From assembly GCA_910579275.1 (NCBI GenBank), contig CAJTTO010000052.1, positions 1 to 25,718 on the forward strand: a stretch of DNA of 25,718 bases, read 5' to 3'. Origin of the DNA: an uncultured Lachnospiraceae bacterium (lineage in GTDB: Bacteria > Bacillota > Clostridia > Lachnospirales > Lachnospiraceae). Every line of letters starts with the position of its first letter. Position 1 is the first letter of the stretch. A program made the translations under genes and the position numbers. Below the pieces are notes generated by a model. It was not told the origin of the DNA, ran no database searches, and saw only the letters and a program-made list of their open reading frames with translations. Positions 8,340 to 17,488 of this stretch are shown here, piece after piece.

Positions 8340-9851
8340 ATGATTACGGAAAATATAGCGGAACTTGTAAACTATGGTATTGCTGCAGGGCTGGTCAACG
8401 AGACGGATAAGGTCTATACAATCAATATCCTTCTGGAATTGTTCGGACTGGATGATTATGAGGAGCCGCAGAGCCAGACCGTTATCGACAATCCGGCAGC
8501 GTTTGACTTGGAGGGGCTGTTGAAGCAGATGCTGGACTACGCCGTGGAAAAAGGAATGCTTCCGGATGACAGCATTGTATACAGGGATCTGTTTGATACA
8601 AAGATTATGGGGCTGCTTGTTCCGCGCCCGTCTGAGGTCATCGCTGCCTTTCAAAAGTTATATGATGAAAAAGGCGCAAAGGCAGCGACGGACTGGTACT
8701 ATACGTTCAGCCAGAATACGGACTATATCAGGCGCTACCGCATTGCGCGCGACAGAAAGTGGAAAGCGGAGACAGCGTATGGGGAGATGGACATTACCAT
8801 TAATCTGTCAAAGCCGGAGAAAGACCCCAAGGCGATTGCGGCTGCGAAAAATGCAAAACAGAGCGGATATCCAAAGTGCCAGCTCTGTATGGAAAATGAG
8901 GGGTATGCAGGGCGTGTAAATCATCCCGCGAGACAAAACCACAGGATTATTCCAGTCACAATTCAGGGAAACAAGTGGGGATTCCAGTATTCACCGTATG
9001 TCTATTACAATGAGCACTGTATTGTGTTTAACAGCCAGCATATTCCGATGAAGATTGAGCATGATACATTTGTAAAGCTGTTCAATTTTGTGGAGCAGTT
9101 TCCGCATTACTTCGTGGGTTCAAACGCAGACCTCCCGATTGTGGGCGGTTCCATTCTGAGCCATGACCATTTTCAGGGCGGTAACTACGATTTTGCCATG
9201 GCAAAGGCACCGGTTGAAAGGGAGTTTGCAGTCAAGGGATTTGAGGATATCAGTGCCGGCATTGTCAAGTGGCCGATGTCCGTTATCAGGCTTTCCCACG
9301 AGGACTACAACAGAATCATTGAGCTTGCCGATGTCATTCTTGCAAAATGGCGCGGCTATACGGACGAGACGGCATTTATTTTTGCGGAGACGGACGGGGA
9401 ACCGCACAACACCATCACGCCGATTGCCAGAAAACGCGGCGGCAAATATGAACTTGATCTGGTGCTTCGCAACAATATTACAACACAGGAACATCCGCTT
9501 GGCGTTTATCATCCGCACGCGGAACTGCACCATATCAAGAAAGAAAATATCGGTTTGATTGAAGTGATGGGGCTTGCAGTCCTTCCGTCAAGACTAAAGT
9601 CGGAGCTCGAGCAGCTTGCCGATGCGATTCTTGCAAAGGAGGACATCCGCAAGAATGAAGTGCTGGAAAAGCATGCGGACTGGGTAGACGCGTTTCTTCC
9701 CGCATATGACAATGTCAGCAAGGACAATGTAATGGATATTATTCAGAAAGAAGTAGGTATCGTGTTTGGAAAAGTGCTTGAACACGCGGGCGTCTACAAG
9801 CGGGATGACGCAGGCAGGGAAGCATTCCAGAGATTTATCGACTCCATCTGA
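8340..9851 (+). CDS. galT: UDP-glucose--hexose-1-phosphate uridylyltransferase, class II
   Basis: Encodes 503 residues, the usual length of the Firmicutes-type (class II) enzyme. It exchanges UMP between UDP-glucose and galactose-1-phosphate in the Leloir pathway. Visible marks are the pair C180/C183 (C-Q-L-C), the N-H-P-A-R-Q-N-H-R segment (about 194-202), and the active-site region G-G-S-I-L-S-H-D-H-F-Q-G-G with His275 and His277. These replace the H-P-H-x-Q of class I enzymes. AGGGAG lies 9 bases before the ATG, and the gap to the GH53 gene is 90 bases without a terminator. Its place after a galactanase shows that released galactose is the intended substrate; galK and galE must lie elsewhere. 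Confidence 0.95.
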   Translation: MITENIAELVNYGIAAGLVNETDKVYTINILLELFGLDDYEEPQSQTVIDNPAAFDLEGLLKQMLDYAVEKGMLPDDSIVYRDLFDTKIMGLLVPRPSEVIAAFQKLYDEKGAKAATDWYYTFSQNTDYIRRYRIARDRKWKAETAYGEMDITINLSKPEKDPKAIAAAKNAKQSGYPKCQLCMENEGYAGRVNHPARQNHRIIPVTIQGNKWGFQYSPYVYYNEHCIVFNSQHIPMKIEHDTFVKLFNFVEQFPHYFVGSNADLPIVGGSILSHDHFQGGNYDFAMAKAPVEREFAVKGFEDISAGIVKWPMSVIRLSHEDYNRIIELADVILAKWRGYTDETAFIFAETDGEPHNTITPIARKRGGKYELDLVLRNNITTQEHPLGVYHPHAELHHIKKENIGLIEVMGLAVLPSRLKSELEQLADAILAKEDIRKNEVLEKHADWVDAFLPAYDNVSKDNVMDIIQKEVGIVFGKVLEHAGVYKRDDAGREAFQRFIDSI

Positions 9852-9871
9852 AACAGATAAAGGTATGGGAT

Positions 9872-10909
9872 ATGGAAACATTTCGCAATGAAGGTCTGGG
9901 AAACCATAAGATTACAATTTCCGATGTCGCGGAGGCGCTGAATGTCTCAAAAACGACTGTTTCGCGGGCAATATCAGGCAAGGGGCGCATCGGGGAGGAC
10001 ACAAGACAGAGGGTTCTGGCTTACATAGCTGCCAATGACTACAAGCCGAATGTGATTGCAAAAGGCCTTGCCCAGAAAAAGACATACAATATTGCACTGG
10101 TGATTCCCGGGGACTGCAATTTTGCGGATATGCCGTTTTTTCAGAACAGTATGCAGGGAATCTGTGAGGAGGCGTCTGCACATGATTATGATGTCATGCT
10201 TGTGACGACATGCGCAAATTCCTCCGCGAATCTTGAGCGCATGATTCAAAACAATAAGATGGACGGCGTGATTCTCAGCCGTTCCATGATAGAGGACAGG
10301 AATGTATATCTTTTAAAGGAACATCGTATCCCGTTTGTACTGATGGGAACATCAGGCGACAAGAACATTCTGCAGGTTGACAATGACCATAAGTCCGGAT
10401 GCCGTGAACTGATAAGCCGCATGCTGGAAAGCGGGATGCAGAAGATCGGGCTGATAGGCGGCAGCAAAAACTATGTCGTCAACCGCACCAGAATGCGGGG
10501 ATATCAGGAGGCATTTGCCCAGACGCAGCAGGGGAGGAAAGTAGGGCTGGACGAGACACTTGTTTTCGAGGATTGTGACAGTGCAGGCAAGATTCGCAGT
10601 GCAGTGGAGGCTCTGATACAGGCTGAGGCGGAGTGCATTGCCTGCATGGATGATGTCGTTTGTCTGTCCGTGCTCCAGATTCTTGCCAAGAAAGATATTG
10701 CGGTTCCCCAACAGATTCAGGTTGCATCCTTTTATGACAGCTCATTGCTGCGAAACAATAAGCCTGCCATCACATCACTTGAATTCGACGATAAAGCACT
10801 CGGTGTGCTGACCTGTAAAACACTTTTGGACTATATTGGCGGCAAAGAGGTGCAGGGGAAAACACGTATGGATTATGAACTGGTCACAAGAGGCTCCACG
10901 CTTTTTTAA
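9872..10909 (+). CDS. LacI-family transcriptional regulator
   Basis: Encodes 345 residues. A canonical LacI DNA-binding head covers about 14-66 (I-S-D-V-A-E-A-L-N-V-S-K-T-T-V-S-R-A-I-S-G, then hinge helix V-I-A-K-G-L-A). The rest is the periplasmic-binding-protein-like ligand domain, with V-D-N-D-H-K-S-G and I-G-L-I-G-G at expected places and a C-terminal S-L-E-F-D-D-K-A-L-G. It starts 20 bases after galT, so it is cotranscribed. The palindrome at 7063-7080 is a fitting binding site, which would make the operon self-regulated with galactose, a galactoside or a phosphorylated derivative as inducer. The ligand is inferred from context only. Confidence 0.93.
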   Translation: METFRNEGLGNHKITISDVAEALNVSKTTVSRAISGKGRIGEDTRQRVLAYIAANDYKPNVIAKGLAQKKTYNIALVIPGDCNFADMPFFQNSMQGICEEASAHDYDVMLVTTCANSSANLERMIQNNKMDGVILSRSMIEDRNVYLLKEHRIPFVLMGTSGDKNILQVDNDHKSGCRELISRMLESGMQKIGLIGGSKNYVVNRTRMRGYQEAFAQTQQGRKVGLDETLVFEDCDSAGKIRSAVEALIQAEAECIACMDDVVCLSVLQILAKKDIAVPQQIQVASFYDSSLLRNNKPAITSLEFDDKALGVLTCKTLLDYIGGKEVQGKTRMDYELVTRGSTLF

Positions 10910-10974
10910 GCAACTGCGTGATTTGATTGTGGTTCCTGAAACGGAGCAGAAGATTGGCTGCATGGAGGATGAAT

Positions 10975-11901
10975 ATGCCTAAGAAGAAAAAGAGGACTGC
11001 GGAGTTTCGATTTTATGAGGTGCCGCAGGAGGAGTCTGCGCTGGTGCTGATGGGAGACAAGTGGATACAGGTTTACGGTGAAAACATTGATAACCAGCAT
11101 TTCCACAACCTGATGGAAATAGGGTACTGTCACTATGGGGACGGGGATTTGGTCATAGAGGATGAGATGTACCGTTTCGGGCCGGAAATGGTTTCGTGTA
11201 TACCGGCAAATTTTCTTCATGTAACAAAAAGTGACACAGATGTCAGTGCATTCTGGGAATACATCTATATCAGCCCTGAGGACATACTAAAACAGTGTGG
11301 AAAATCGACACAGGAAATCAGGGATACCATGGATGCGGTGGGGAGAAAGGCTTTTTTTATCAAAGCTGAGGAAAACCCTGTGATGGTCACGCTGATTCGC
11401 ATGGTCTTTGACGAAATGCGGAACAAAAGGGAGTATTATCGGGATTGTGTGTCTGGAATTACCTGTTCGCTTGTGTTTGAAATTGCGCGCTTTAATGGCA
11501 GGGGAATGGGGCAGTCATGCGGAAAAAACAACAGTCTTCAGCTGGAAAATGCAATTGCGTATGTGGAAAATAATTATTCCGGCAATTTTAAAATTGCGGA
11601 TTTGGCGCGGGAATGCCATATGAGCGAGACCCATTTCAGACGCGTCTTTCAGGAGAAGATGAACATGACGCCGGTCGAGTATGTGAACTTTGTCCGTATC
11701 AAAAAAGCGTGTGAGCTGATTGACAAAACCGATATCAGCATGGAAGATGTGGCGGAAAAAGTCGGATTTATCACTCCGTCAACATTCAACCGGAATTTCC
11801 GGCGCATCATTGGCACGTCGCCCTATCAATGGAAAAAACGCCCTGATAACCATGAAGGGAAACTTTTAGAATACAAGATTTCTGCTTTGAAAGGGTGGTA
11901 A
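10975..11901 (+). CDS. AraC-family transcriptional regulator
   Basis: Encodes 308 residues from the ATG at 10975, preceded by GGAGG at 6 bases; an in-frame ATG at 10969 overlaps that site. The N-terminal half is a cupin-like sugar-sensing domain (H-F-H-N-L-M-E-I-G-Y-C, G-D-G-D-L-V-I-E, F-G-P-E-M-V). The C-terminal ~100 residues carry two helix-turn-helix motifs (I-A-D-L-A-R-E-C-H-M-S-E-T-H-F-R-R-V-F, then M-E-D-V-A-E-K-V-G-F-I-T-P-S-T-F-N-R-N-F). Such proteins usually activate sugar-use genes. It lies 65 bases after the LacI gene; two regulators side by side suggest repression plus substrate-dependent activation of the same locus. Confidence 0.93.
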   Translation: MPKKKKRTAEFRFYEVPQEESALVLMGDKWIQVYGENIDNQHFHNLMEIGYCHYGDGDLVIEDEMYRFGPEMVSCIPANFLHVTKSDTDVSAFWEYIYISPEDILKQCGKSTQEIRDTMDAVGRKAFFIKAEENPVMVTLIRMVFDEMRNKREYYRDCVSGITCSLVFEIARFNGRGMGQSCGKNNSLQLENAIAYVENNYSGNFKIADLARECHMSETHFRRVFQEKMNMTPVEYVNFVRIKKACELIDKTDISMEDVAEKVGFITPSTFNRNFRRIIGTSPYQWKKRPDNHEGKLLEYKISALKGW

Positions 11902-11917
11902 GAAGGAGGAGATGGCA

Positions 11918-12418
11918 ATGGTAGATGAAGGGTATGCAGCAGATTTGCAAAATCTGTACAGAGCCAAAAATGAGAGTGATATTTATGCAGTTCTTGATTT
12001 TTGCGAGAAATATGATGGAAAATTGGGACTTGGACAGATACCGGATTTGATGAAGATGTTCAATGAAAATACAGAGGCAAGTCCTGCACAGAATGAGTAT
12101 ATCGTAGAACTGCTCGATAAGATTGTTGAGAAGTATGGACAAGAGGCTGTGAATATCATTGTCGAGCGGTCAGATTCCCTTCTGGAAGAAGATTCAGAGG
12201 GGTGTATGTCATATTTGATTATCATGTTTTTCTTTTGGCATGCGGACAGACAGTTTGACATTGTGACGCCGCTTAGAACTGCAAAAGACCATATCAAAAA
12301 ATTGTATCAGAAATGGGTTCACGAAAAGATTGACTATATGCAAAAACATTCAGAATATTATAAGCCAGAACAAGTAAAGAGGATTCAACATATAGAGGAG
12401 CAATTGTCAGAATTATAA
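11918..12418 (+). CDS. Uncharacterised small acidic protein
   Basis: Encodes 166 residues from the ATG at 11918; an ATG 6 bases earlier is too close to the AAGGAGG (11903-11909). I do not recognise a family with confidence. It is helical and acidic, has no signal peptide, and contains I-P-D-L-M-K-M-F-N-E-N, V-E-L-L-D-K-I-V-E-K-Y-G, a hydrophobic Y-L-I-I-M-F-F-F-W patch and a basic-acidic C-terminal helix. The helical-repeat look slightly recalls Imm30-type immunity proteins, but that is a weak guess. Its base composition is more A+T-rich than the sugar genes on either side, which suggests later insertion between the AraC and beta-galactosidase genes. Confidence 0.75.
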   Translation: MVDEGYAADLQNLYRAKNESDIYAVLDFCEKYDGKLGLGQIPDLMKMFNENTEASPAQNEYIVELLDKIVEKYGQEAVNIIVERSDSLLEEDSEGCMSYLIIMFFFWHADRQFDIVTPLRTAKDHIKKLYQKWVHEKIDYMQKHSEYYKPEQVKRIQHIEEQLSEL

Positions 12419-12477
12419 AGGAAAACGAATTTGCACGAAACGAAGATGATTATAAAAACAAGAATATCGTTGCGGGT

Positions 12478-12485
12478 GATATAAT
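12478..12485 (+). promoter_or_regulatory. Extended -10 promoter before the beta-galactosidase
   Basis: TG-A-TATAAT (12477-12485) is a perfect extended -10 element about 47 bases before the start codon; no good -35 is present, as is usual for this class. ATATC (12464-12468) and GATAT (12478-12482) form inverted arms over it and might bind a regulator such as the AraC protein. It would give the beta-galactosidase and downstream genes a second promoter inside the operon. Confidence 0.55.
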
Positions 12486-12531
12486 GGAAGTATGGTTGAT
12501 ACATTCCTAATTCAAATAAGAGGGCATTCAA

Positions 12532-15500
12532 ATGCAGAATAAAATAAAAAATCCCCTGTTTTATGAGGAGAATAGAATAGCGGCACACTCCGACCACAAG
12601 TATTATGTGAGCGAAGCCGAGTTTGTACAGGACATCCAAAGTCTGAAAAAATCTCTGGATGGCGTCTGGAAATTTCACTATGCAAAAAATATGGCAGAAG
12701 CGCCGGACGGCTTTTACAAAAACGACATAGACTGCCGAAATTGGGAGGACATTCATGTACCGGCGCACATACAGCTTGAGGGATACGATAAGCCGCAGTA
12801 TGTCAATGTGCAGTATCCATGGGACGGACATGAGGTCATTGAGCCCGGCGAAATTCCAACGCGATTCAATCCCACAGCAAGCTATGTCAAGTATTTCTCA
12901 GTACCGGCACAGTTTGCCGGAAAACGAGTCTTTATCTCTTTTCAGGGCGTCGAGAGCGGCTTTGCACTCTGGTGTAATGGCAGCTATATCGGTTACAGCG
13001 AGGACAGCTTTACGCCGTCGGAGTTTGAGCTGACAGACGCATTGCAGGCAGGCGAAAACAAGTTGGCTGTTCAGGTTTATAAATGGACGAGCGGAAGCTG
13101 GTGCGAGGATCAGGATTTCTTCCGGTTCTCAGGCATCTTCCGAAGCGTCTATCTGTATGCGATACCTGACACGCATGTCAGTGATGTCAAGATTCAGACA
13201 AACCTGAATGCGGATTTCACCATTGCGGATTTGGTGGTTTCACTGACCGTTACAACAACACAGGCAGAAGGTTCTGTCAGGGCAAAACTGACGCTCTCTG
13301 ATATCTCGGAAGTTGCAGAGTCAGAAATTGTGCTGAAAAACGGCGAAAATCCGGCGGTGCACATGGCAGTTGACGCGCCGATGCTCTGGAGTGCAGAGTC
13401 GCCGAATCTGTATGAGCTGCTGATTACACTGTATGATGCGGACGGAACTATTGTGGAAATCATTCCGCAAAAGGTCGGGTTTCGGCACTTTGCATTAGAC
13501 AATGGCATCATGAAGCTCAATGGGCAGCGCATTGTGTTTAAGGGTGTCAACCGGCATGAATTTAGCGGACGGTTTGGAAGGGTTCCGAATTATGAGGAGA
13601 TGCTGCAGGATATCATCACCATGAAACAGCACAACATCAATGCAATCCGAACTAGTCATTATCCGAATGATTCAAAATTGTATGAGCTGTGTGATGTATA
13701 TGGATTGTACCTGATTGACGAGTGCAACATGGAGACGCATGGGGCATGGGATCAGGTGCTCCGGGGGAAAAGGCCTATTGAAACAGCGCTTCCGGGCGAC
13801 AGAAAAGAATGGGAGCCGCTTCTGCTAGACAGGGTTTGTTCGATGTATCAGCGGGACAAGAATCATCCTTCCATCTTAATCTGGTCATGTGGAAATGAAT
13901 CGTTTGGCGGTTCTGTCATTCACGCAATGTCACAGAAGTTCCGTGAGCTTGACGACACAAGGCTAGTCCACTATGAAGGGGTGTTTAATGACAGGCGTGT
14001 CAATACCATCTCCGACATGGAGAGCCAGATGTATTCCAGTGTGGCTTCGATCAAAGAATTTTTGAAGAAGGATCGGAGCAAGCCCTTTATACTCTGCGAG
14101 TATACGCACGCGATGGGAAATTCCTGCGGCGCCATGCACAAGTACACGGATTTGACAGATGAGGAACCGCTTTTTCAGGGAGGGTTTATCTGGGATTATA
14201 TTGACCAGTCGCTTTACCACAAGGAACGGTATGGAAAGGAAGTACTTGGCTACGGCGGAGACTTTGACGACCGTCCATGCGATTATAATTTCAGCGGAAA
14301 CGGCATTGTCTATGGCGGCAGCAGAAAGCCGTCGCCCAAGATGCAGGAAGTGAAATTTAACTATCAAAATATACAGGTTCGCGTGGAGCGTGACAGCTTT
14401 GAAGTCATCAACAAGAATCTGTTTACCAATACCTCGAGTTACCAGTGCATTGTCACATTGGCGCTGGAGGGTGAGGAGCTTGCAAAAGCAACGGTTGTCA
14501 CAGACGTGGCGCCGCTCTCCTCCAAGGTATATCAACTGCCCGTATTTGGCTATATGACACCGTGGAGCAGCGAGGAACCGTGGAAGGCGGTGCGGTGTGG
14601 TGAGTATGTCGTGACAGTGAGCTTCGTACTATTATATGACACCATCTGGGCAGAGCGCGGGCATGAGGTTGCCTTTGGACAGGGTGTGTACACCGTCGAG
14701 GGTGTATGTGATGGCAGCGATATTTCCGAACAGCAAATACTGGAACCACAAATGTTTGAGATTGCCGACGGCGCCTACAATATCGGCGTGCGCGGCATGC
14801 ATTTTGAGGCGTTGTTTGACAAGGGCGGAAAGGGTCTGGTGTCCTATGTGTACGCAGGCAGGGAGCTGATCAAAGCCATACCGAAACCGAATTTCTGGCG
14901 TGCGCCGACAGACAACGACTTCGGCAATCAGATGCCGTTCCGGTATGCACAGTGGAAGACCGCGAGCCTTTACCAGCAGATAAAGGAGCCTGCCATCACG
15001 AAAAATGACACTGATGTCATAATTAAATATTGTTATGTACTGCCGACAACGCCGGCGTCAGAATGTTTTGTGACCTACAAGGTGACAGGTGACGGCAATA
15101 TCAATACGACGCTGGAATACGAAGCGCCGGACGGCGTTACCGACATCCCAGAGTTTGGCATGCTGTTCAGGTTCGATGCGGATTTGGAGAATGTGGCATG
15201 GTATGGACTGGGACCGGCAGATACGTACTGTGACCGCGAAAAAGGCGGGAAACTCGGTATTTATCATAAAAAGGTAGCAGAAAATCTGGCAGAGTATCTC
15301 GTGCCGCAGGAGTGCGGAAACCACACGGGTGTGCGCAGCGTCAGCATCACCGATAACAAAGGACGCGGCGTCAGGTTCACCGGAAACGATTTGAGTGTGA
15401 ATGTACTGCCGTATACGCCGCATGAGCTTGAAAATGCGATGCATGCCTATGAGCTGCCGCCTGTCCACTACACGGTAGCAAGGATTGCCCTGAAACAGAT

Positions 15501-15603
15501 GGGCGTGGCGGGTGATGACAGCTGGGGGGCAAGAACGCATGAGGAGTATCTGTTGGATGCTTCAAACAAATTTGTATTATCTTTTGATTTTAAAGGGATA
15601 TAA
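12532..15603 (+). CDS. lacZ: GH2 beta-galactosidase (LacZ type)
   Basis: Encodes 1023 residues, essentially the length of E. coli LacZ. It hydrolyses terminal beta-galactosyl residues from lactose or galacto-oligosaccharides in the cytoplasm. Domains in order: sugar-binding jelly roll (about 40-215), immunoglobulin-like domain (216-320), TIM barrel (about 325-620) with acid/base Glu456 in W-S-C-G-N-E-S and nucleophile Glu523 in L-C-E-Y-T-H-A-M-G-N-S, and the C-terminal small-chain domain with W-R-A-P-T-D-N-D-F-G. The Y-P-W-D-G motif near 95-99 is also typical. An AAGAGGG lies 7 bases before the ATG. No signal peptide. It completes the pathway begun by GH53: galactan oligomers to galactose. 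The separate internal promoter suggests it can be expressed without the upstream genes. Confidence 0.96.
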   Translation: MQNKIKNPLFYEENRIAAHSDHKYYVSEAEFVQDIQSLKKSLDGVWKFHYAKNMAEAPDGFYKNDIDCRNWEDIHVPAHIQLEGYDKPQYVNVQYPWDGHEVIEPGEIPTRFNPTASYVKYFSVPAQFAGKRVFISFQGVESGFALWCNGSYIGYSEDSFTPSEFELTDALQAGENKLAVQVYKWTSGSWCEDQDFFRFSGIFRSVYLYAIPDTHVSDVKIQTNLNADFTIADLVVSLTVTTTQAEGSVRAKLTLSDISEVAESEIVLKNGENPAVHMAVDAPMLWSAESPNLYELLITLYDADGTIVEIIPQKVGFRHFALDNGIMKLNGQRIVFKGVNRHEFSGRFGRVPNYEEMLQDIITMKQHNINAIRTSHYPNDSKLYELCDVYGLYLIDECNMETHGAWDQVLRGKRPIETALPGDRKEWEPLLLDRVCSMYQRDKNHPSILIWSCGNESFGGSVIHAMSQKFRELDDTRLVHYEGVFNDRRVNTISDMESQMYSSVASIKEFLKKDRSKPFILCEYTHAMGNSCGAMHKYTDLTDEEPLFQGGFIWDYIDQSLYHKERYGKEVLGYGGDFDDRPCDYNFSGNGIVYGGSRKPSPKMQEVKFNYQNIQVRVERDSFEVINKNLFTNTSSYQCIVTLALEGEELAKATVVTDVAPLSSKVYQLPVFGYMTPWSSEEPWKAVRCGEYVVTVSFVLLYDTIWAERGHEVAFGQGVYTVEGVCDGSDISEQQILEPQMFEIADGAYNIGVRGMHFEALFDKGGKGLVSYVYAGRELIKAIPKPNFWRAPTDNDFGNQMPFRYAQWKTASLYQQIKEPAITKNDTDVIIKYCYVLPTTPASECFVTYKVTGDGNINTTLEYEAPDGVTDIPEFGMLFRFDADLENVAWYGLGPADTYCDREKGGKLGIYHKKVAENLAEYLVPQECGNHTGVRSVSITDNKGRGVRFTGNDLSVNVLPYTPHELENAMHAYELPPVHYTVARIALKQMGVAGDDSWGARTHEEYLLDASNKFVLSFDFKGI

Positions 15604-15628
15604 AAAACGCAAAAAGGAGGAATGAAAA

Positions 15629-17488
15629 GTGGATAAATTTGTAGTAAACATTATCCATCGTCCGGAGATGGTTCCGGAGTATTCTGCGACTGTCACAGGG
15701 CAGGGAAAGGAGGAGGATATCGGGGATAAGGCGCTCCTGACCGAATCACTTGATATCTTTAAGACACAGCAGAGACTGGCGCACGAGAACGGTCTGAAGG
15801 TGACAATCCAGATGACCTACGCGTCACTTTTCAATGATGAGGCAGTGGAGCTTGCAAAGCATGACCATGAGGAGTTTGGCGACGAGATTGCGCTCTCCCT
15901 GCTCGGACTTCCCTGCGAGGAGTTCCGCGAGAAGTACAAGACAAAGGACTTCTGCATCTGGATGTTCTCGATGGAAGACAAAAAAGCAATCGTCAATGAT
16001 GTTTTCGAGAAATTCCATGATAAGTTCGGCTTTTATCCGGAGTCAACCGGTTCCTACTACATGGATGCTGAGCTGACAAACTACATCAAGGAGAAATATC
16101 CGACCGTGAAATGTGCGGTTGCGACATGCTGGGAGGAAGGACCAAAGGCATACCACACCTGCAACAACTCATGGTACACACTGTTTGACGGCGGTCCATG
16201 GGCGCCATGGATTCCGTCCAAGCAGAATACCCATGCACCTGCGGCAAACGCGGCAGAGGACTCTGGCATCGTTGCAATTCCTCATCTGTCAAGAGACCTG
16301 ATTGCATGCTATGACGGAAATGGTTCAAACTTCGGCACCCATCCGCAGAACGTGCTCCGCGGCATGATTTACGACACAAAGACATGGGAATACCCTTATC
16401 TCTATAATTTGATTGATCAGTACCGCGACCTCGCAAAGTACAATAACGGCTATTCCTACAACATGATGTTTGTCGGACCAGGCTGGATGAACAAGATGGG
16501 ACGCTGGGAGCAGCCGTATGAGCTTTTGTATAAATCATACAGTGACGGCTGCAAGTATTACGGCGACCTGAAGAAAGAGGGCAAGCTCATCGACATGACC
16601 ATGGCAGAGTTTGCAGACTATTATAGGGAAAAGAAGGGCGTCAATGCCGGCAACTACAACGAGCCGGAGTGTGCGCCATGGCGTGATATCCTTTACGGCT
16701 CAGACAAGCAGTTATTCTGGTACTGCGACCCGTATATGAGAGCCTGTGTCAACATGGATCAGGGCGGCGCAATTGTGGATCTTCGTCCCTATGTGGCAAA
16801 ATTAAACTGGCCTGTCGGCATCGGCACGCCGCATGTACAGGATGCATCTTATCCGTTCCTGATTCAGGAGAAGTACCGTGCAGGTTACTTTACACACTAT
16901 GCAGGAGCGGGCACGGTGAGAAGCGCGAAGCTTTCTTACAAGGGAGAGGAAGTTGACCTCTGTCTCTGCCCGACACACAGCCACTTCTCCGAGGAAGTGA
17001 TTGACGGCAAAAAGACGCGCATCCTGACACTGGATCCTGTTGAAATCAAGTTTAACGGCGTGACTGTGAAGCTTCAGACCAAGGAATATTTCGAGGAAGG
17101 CGCATCCAGCATCAAGATTGAGCGGAATATTCTTGAAATCAGCGACCCGTCCGCGGAGATTACACTTGACGAGTATATTACGGCATGCTATGGCACGACA
17201 GAGTATCCTGAGGATATGACAGGCATCACACTCGCATGTGAGGGTGCAGGCGGTGCGACCATCAACTATGAATACAGATGCCGCGATGCGAAGCTTGACG
17301 GTGCGAGCGCAGTAAGTGCTGTGATTCCTGCAATCGAGACAAAAGTCTCCCTCACTGCTTCGGACAAGGCACTTGGCTATATCGAGGAGGGATATGCATT
17401 TTCACCGATGTTCAAGCTCGGCTACAAAAAGACAATTTCTGATAAGGAGGTATTTGCAACATGGCTCAACTTGGAAAAGGCAAACTAA
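15629..17488 (+). CDS. Uncharacterised 619-residue protein, glycoside hydrolase/deacetylase-barrel-like
   Basis: Encodes 619 residues from a GTG start; AAGGAGG is 8 bases upstream, and the nearby ATG at 15622 stops after four codons. I do not recognise a named family. Residues 1-270 read like the (beta/alpha)7 barrel of polysaccharide deacetylases and GH57/GH38 enzymes: L-A-H-E-N-G-L-K-V-T-I-Q (about 50-61), a regular run of acidic helices, then F-Y-P-E-S-T-G-S-Y-Y-M-D-A-E-L (about 135-149), W-Y-T-L-F-D-G-G-P-W-A-P-W and I-P-H-L-S-R-D. The C-terminal third is strand-rich, with C-P-T-H-S-H-F-S-E near 448-455. There is no signal peptide, so it acts in the cytoplasm. It lies 25 bases after the beta-galactosidase in the same operon, which argues for a role on galactose-containing glycans. 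Enzyme activity is inferred from fold resemblance only. Confidence 0.75.
   Translation: MDKFVVNIIHRPEMVPEYSATVTGQGKEEDIGDKALLTESLDIFKTQQRLAHENGLKVTIQMTYASLFNDEAVELAKHDHEEFGDEIALSLLGLPCEEFREKYKTKDFCIWMFSMEDKKAIVNDVFEKFHDKFGFYPESTGSYYMDAELTNYIKEKYPTVKCAVATCWEEGPKAYHTCNNSWYTLFDGGPWAPWIPSKQNTHAPAANAAEDSGIVAIPHLSRDLIACYDGNGSNFGTHPQNVLRGMIYDTKTWEYPYLYNLIDQYRDLAKYNNGYSYNMMFVGPGWMNKMGRWEQPYELLYKSYSDGCKYYGDLKKEGKLIDMTMAEFADYYREKKGVNAGNYNEPECAPWRDILYGSDKQLFWYCDPYMRACVNMDQGGAIVDLRPYVAKLNWPVGIGTPHVQDASYPFLIQEKYRAGYFTHYAGAGTVRSAKLSYKGEEVDLCLCPTHSHFSEEVIDGKKTRILTLDPVEIKFNGVTVKLQTKEYFEEGASSIKIERNILEISDPSAEITLDEYITACYGTTEYPEDMTGITLACEGAGGATINYEYRCRDAKLDGASAVSAVIPAIETKVSLTASDKALGYIEEGYAFSPMFKLGYKKTISDKEVFATWLNLEKAN

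Noticed and set aside
13963..14535. 190-codon open frame antisense to the beta-galactosidase
   Set aside because: It covers part of a conserved GH2 gene and shows no recognisable domain or start signal.
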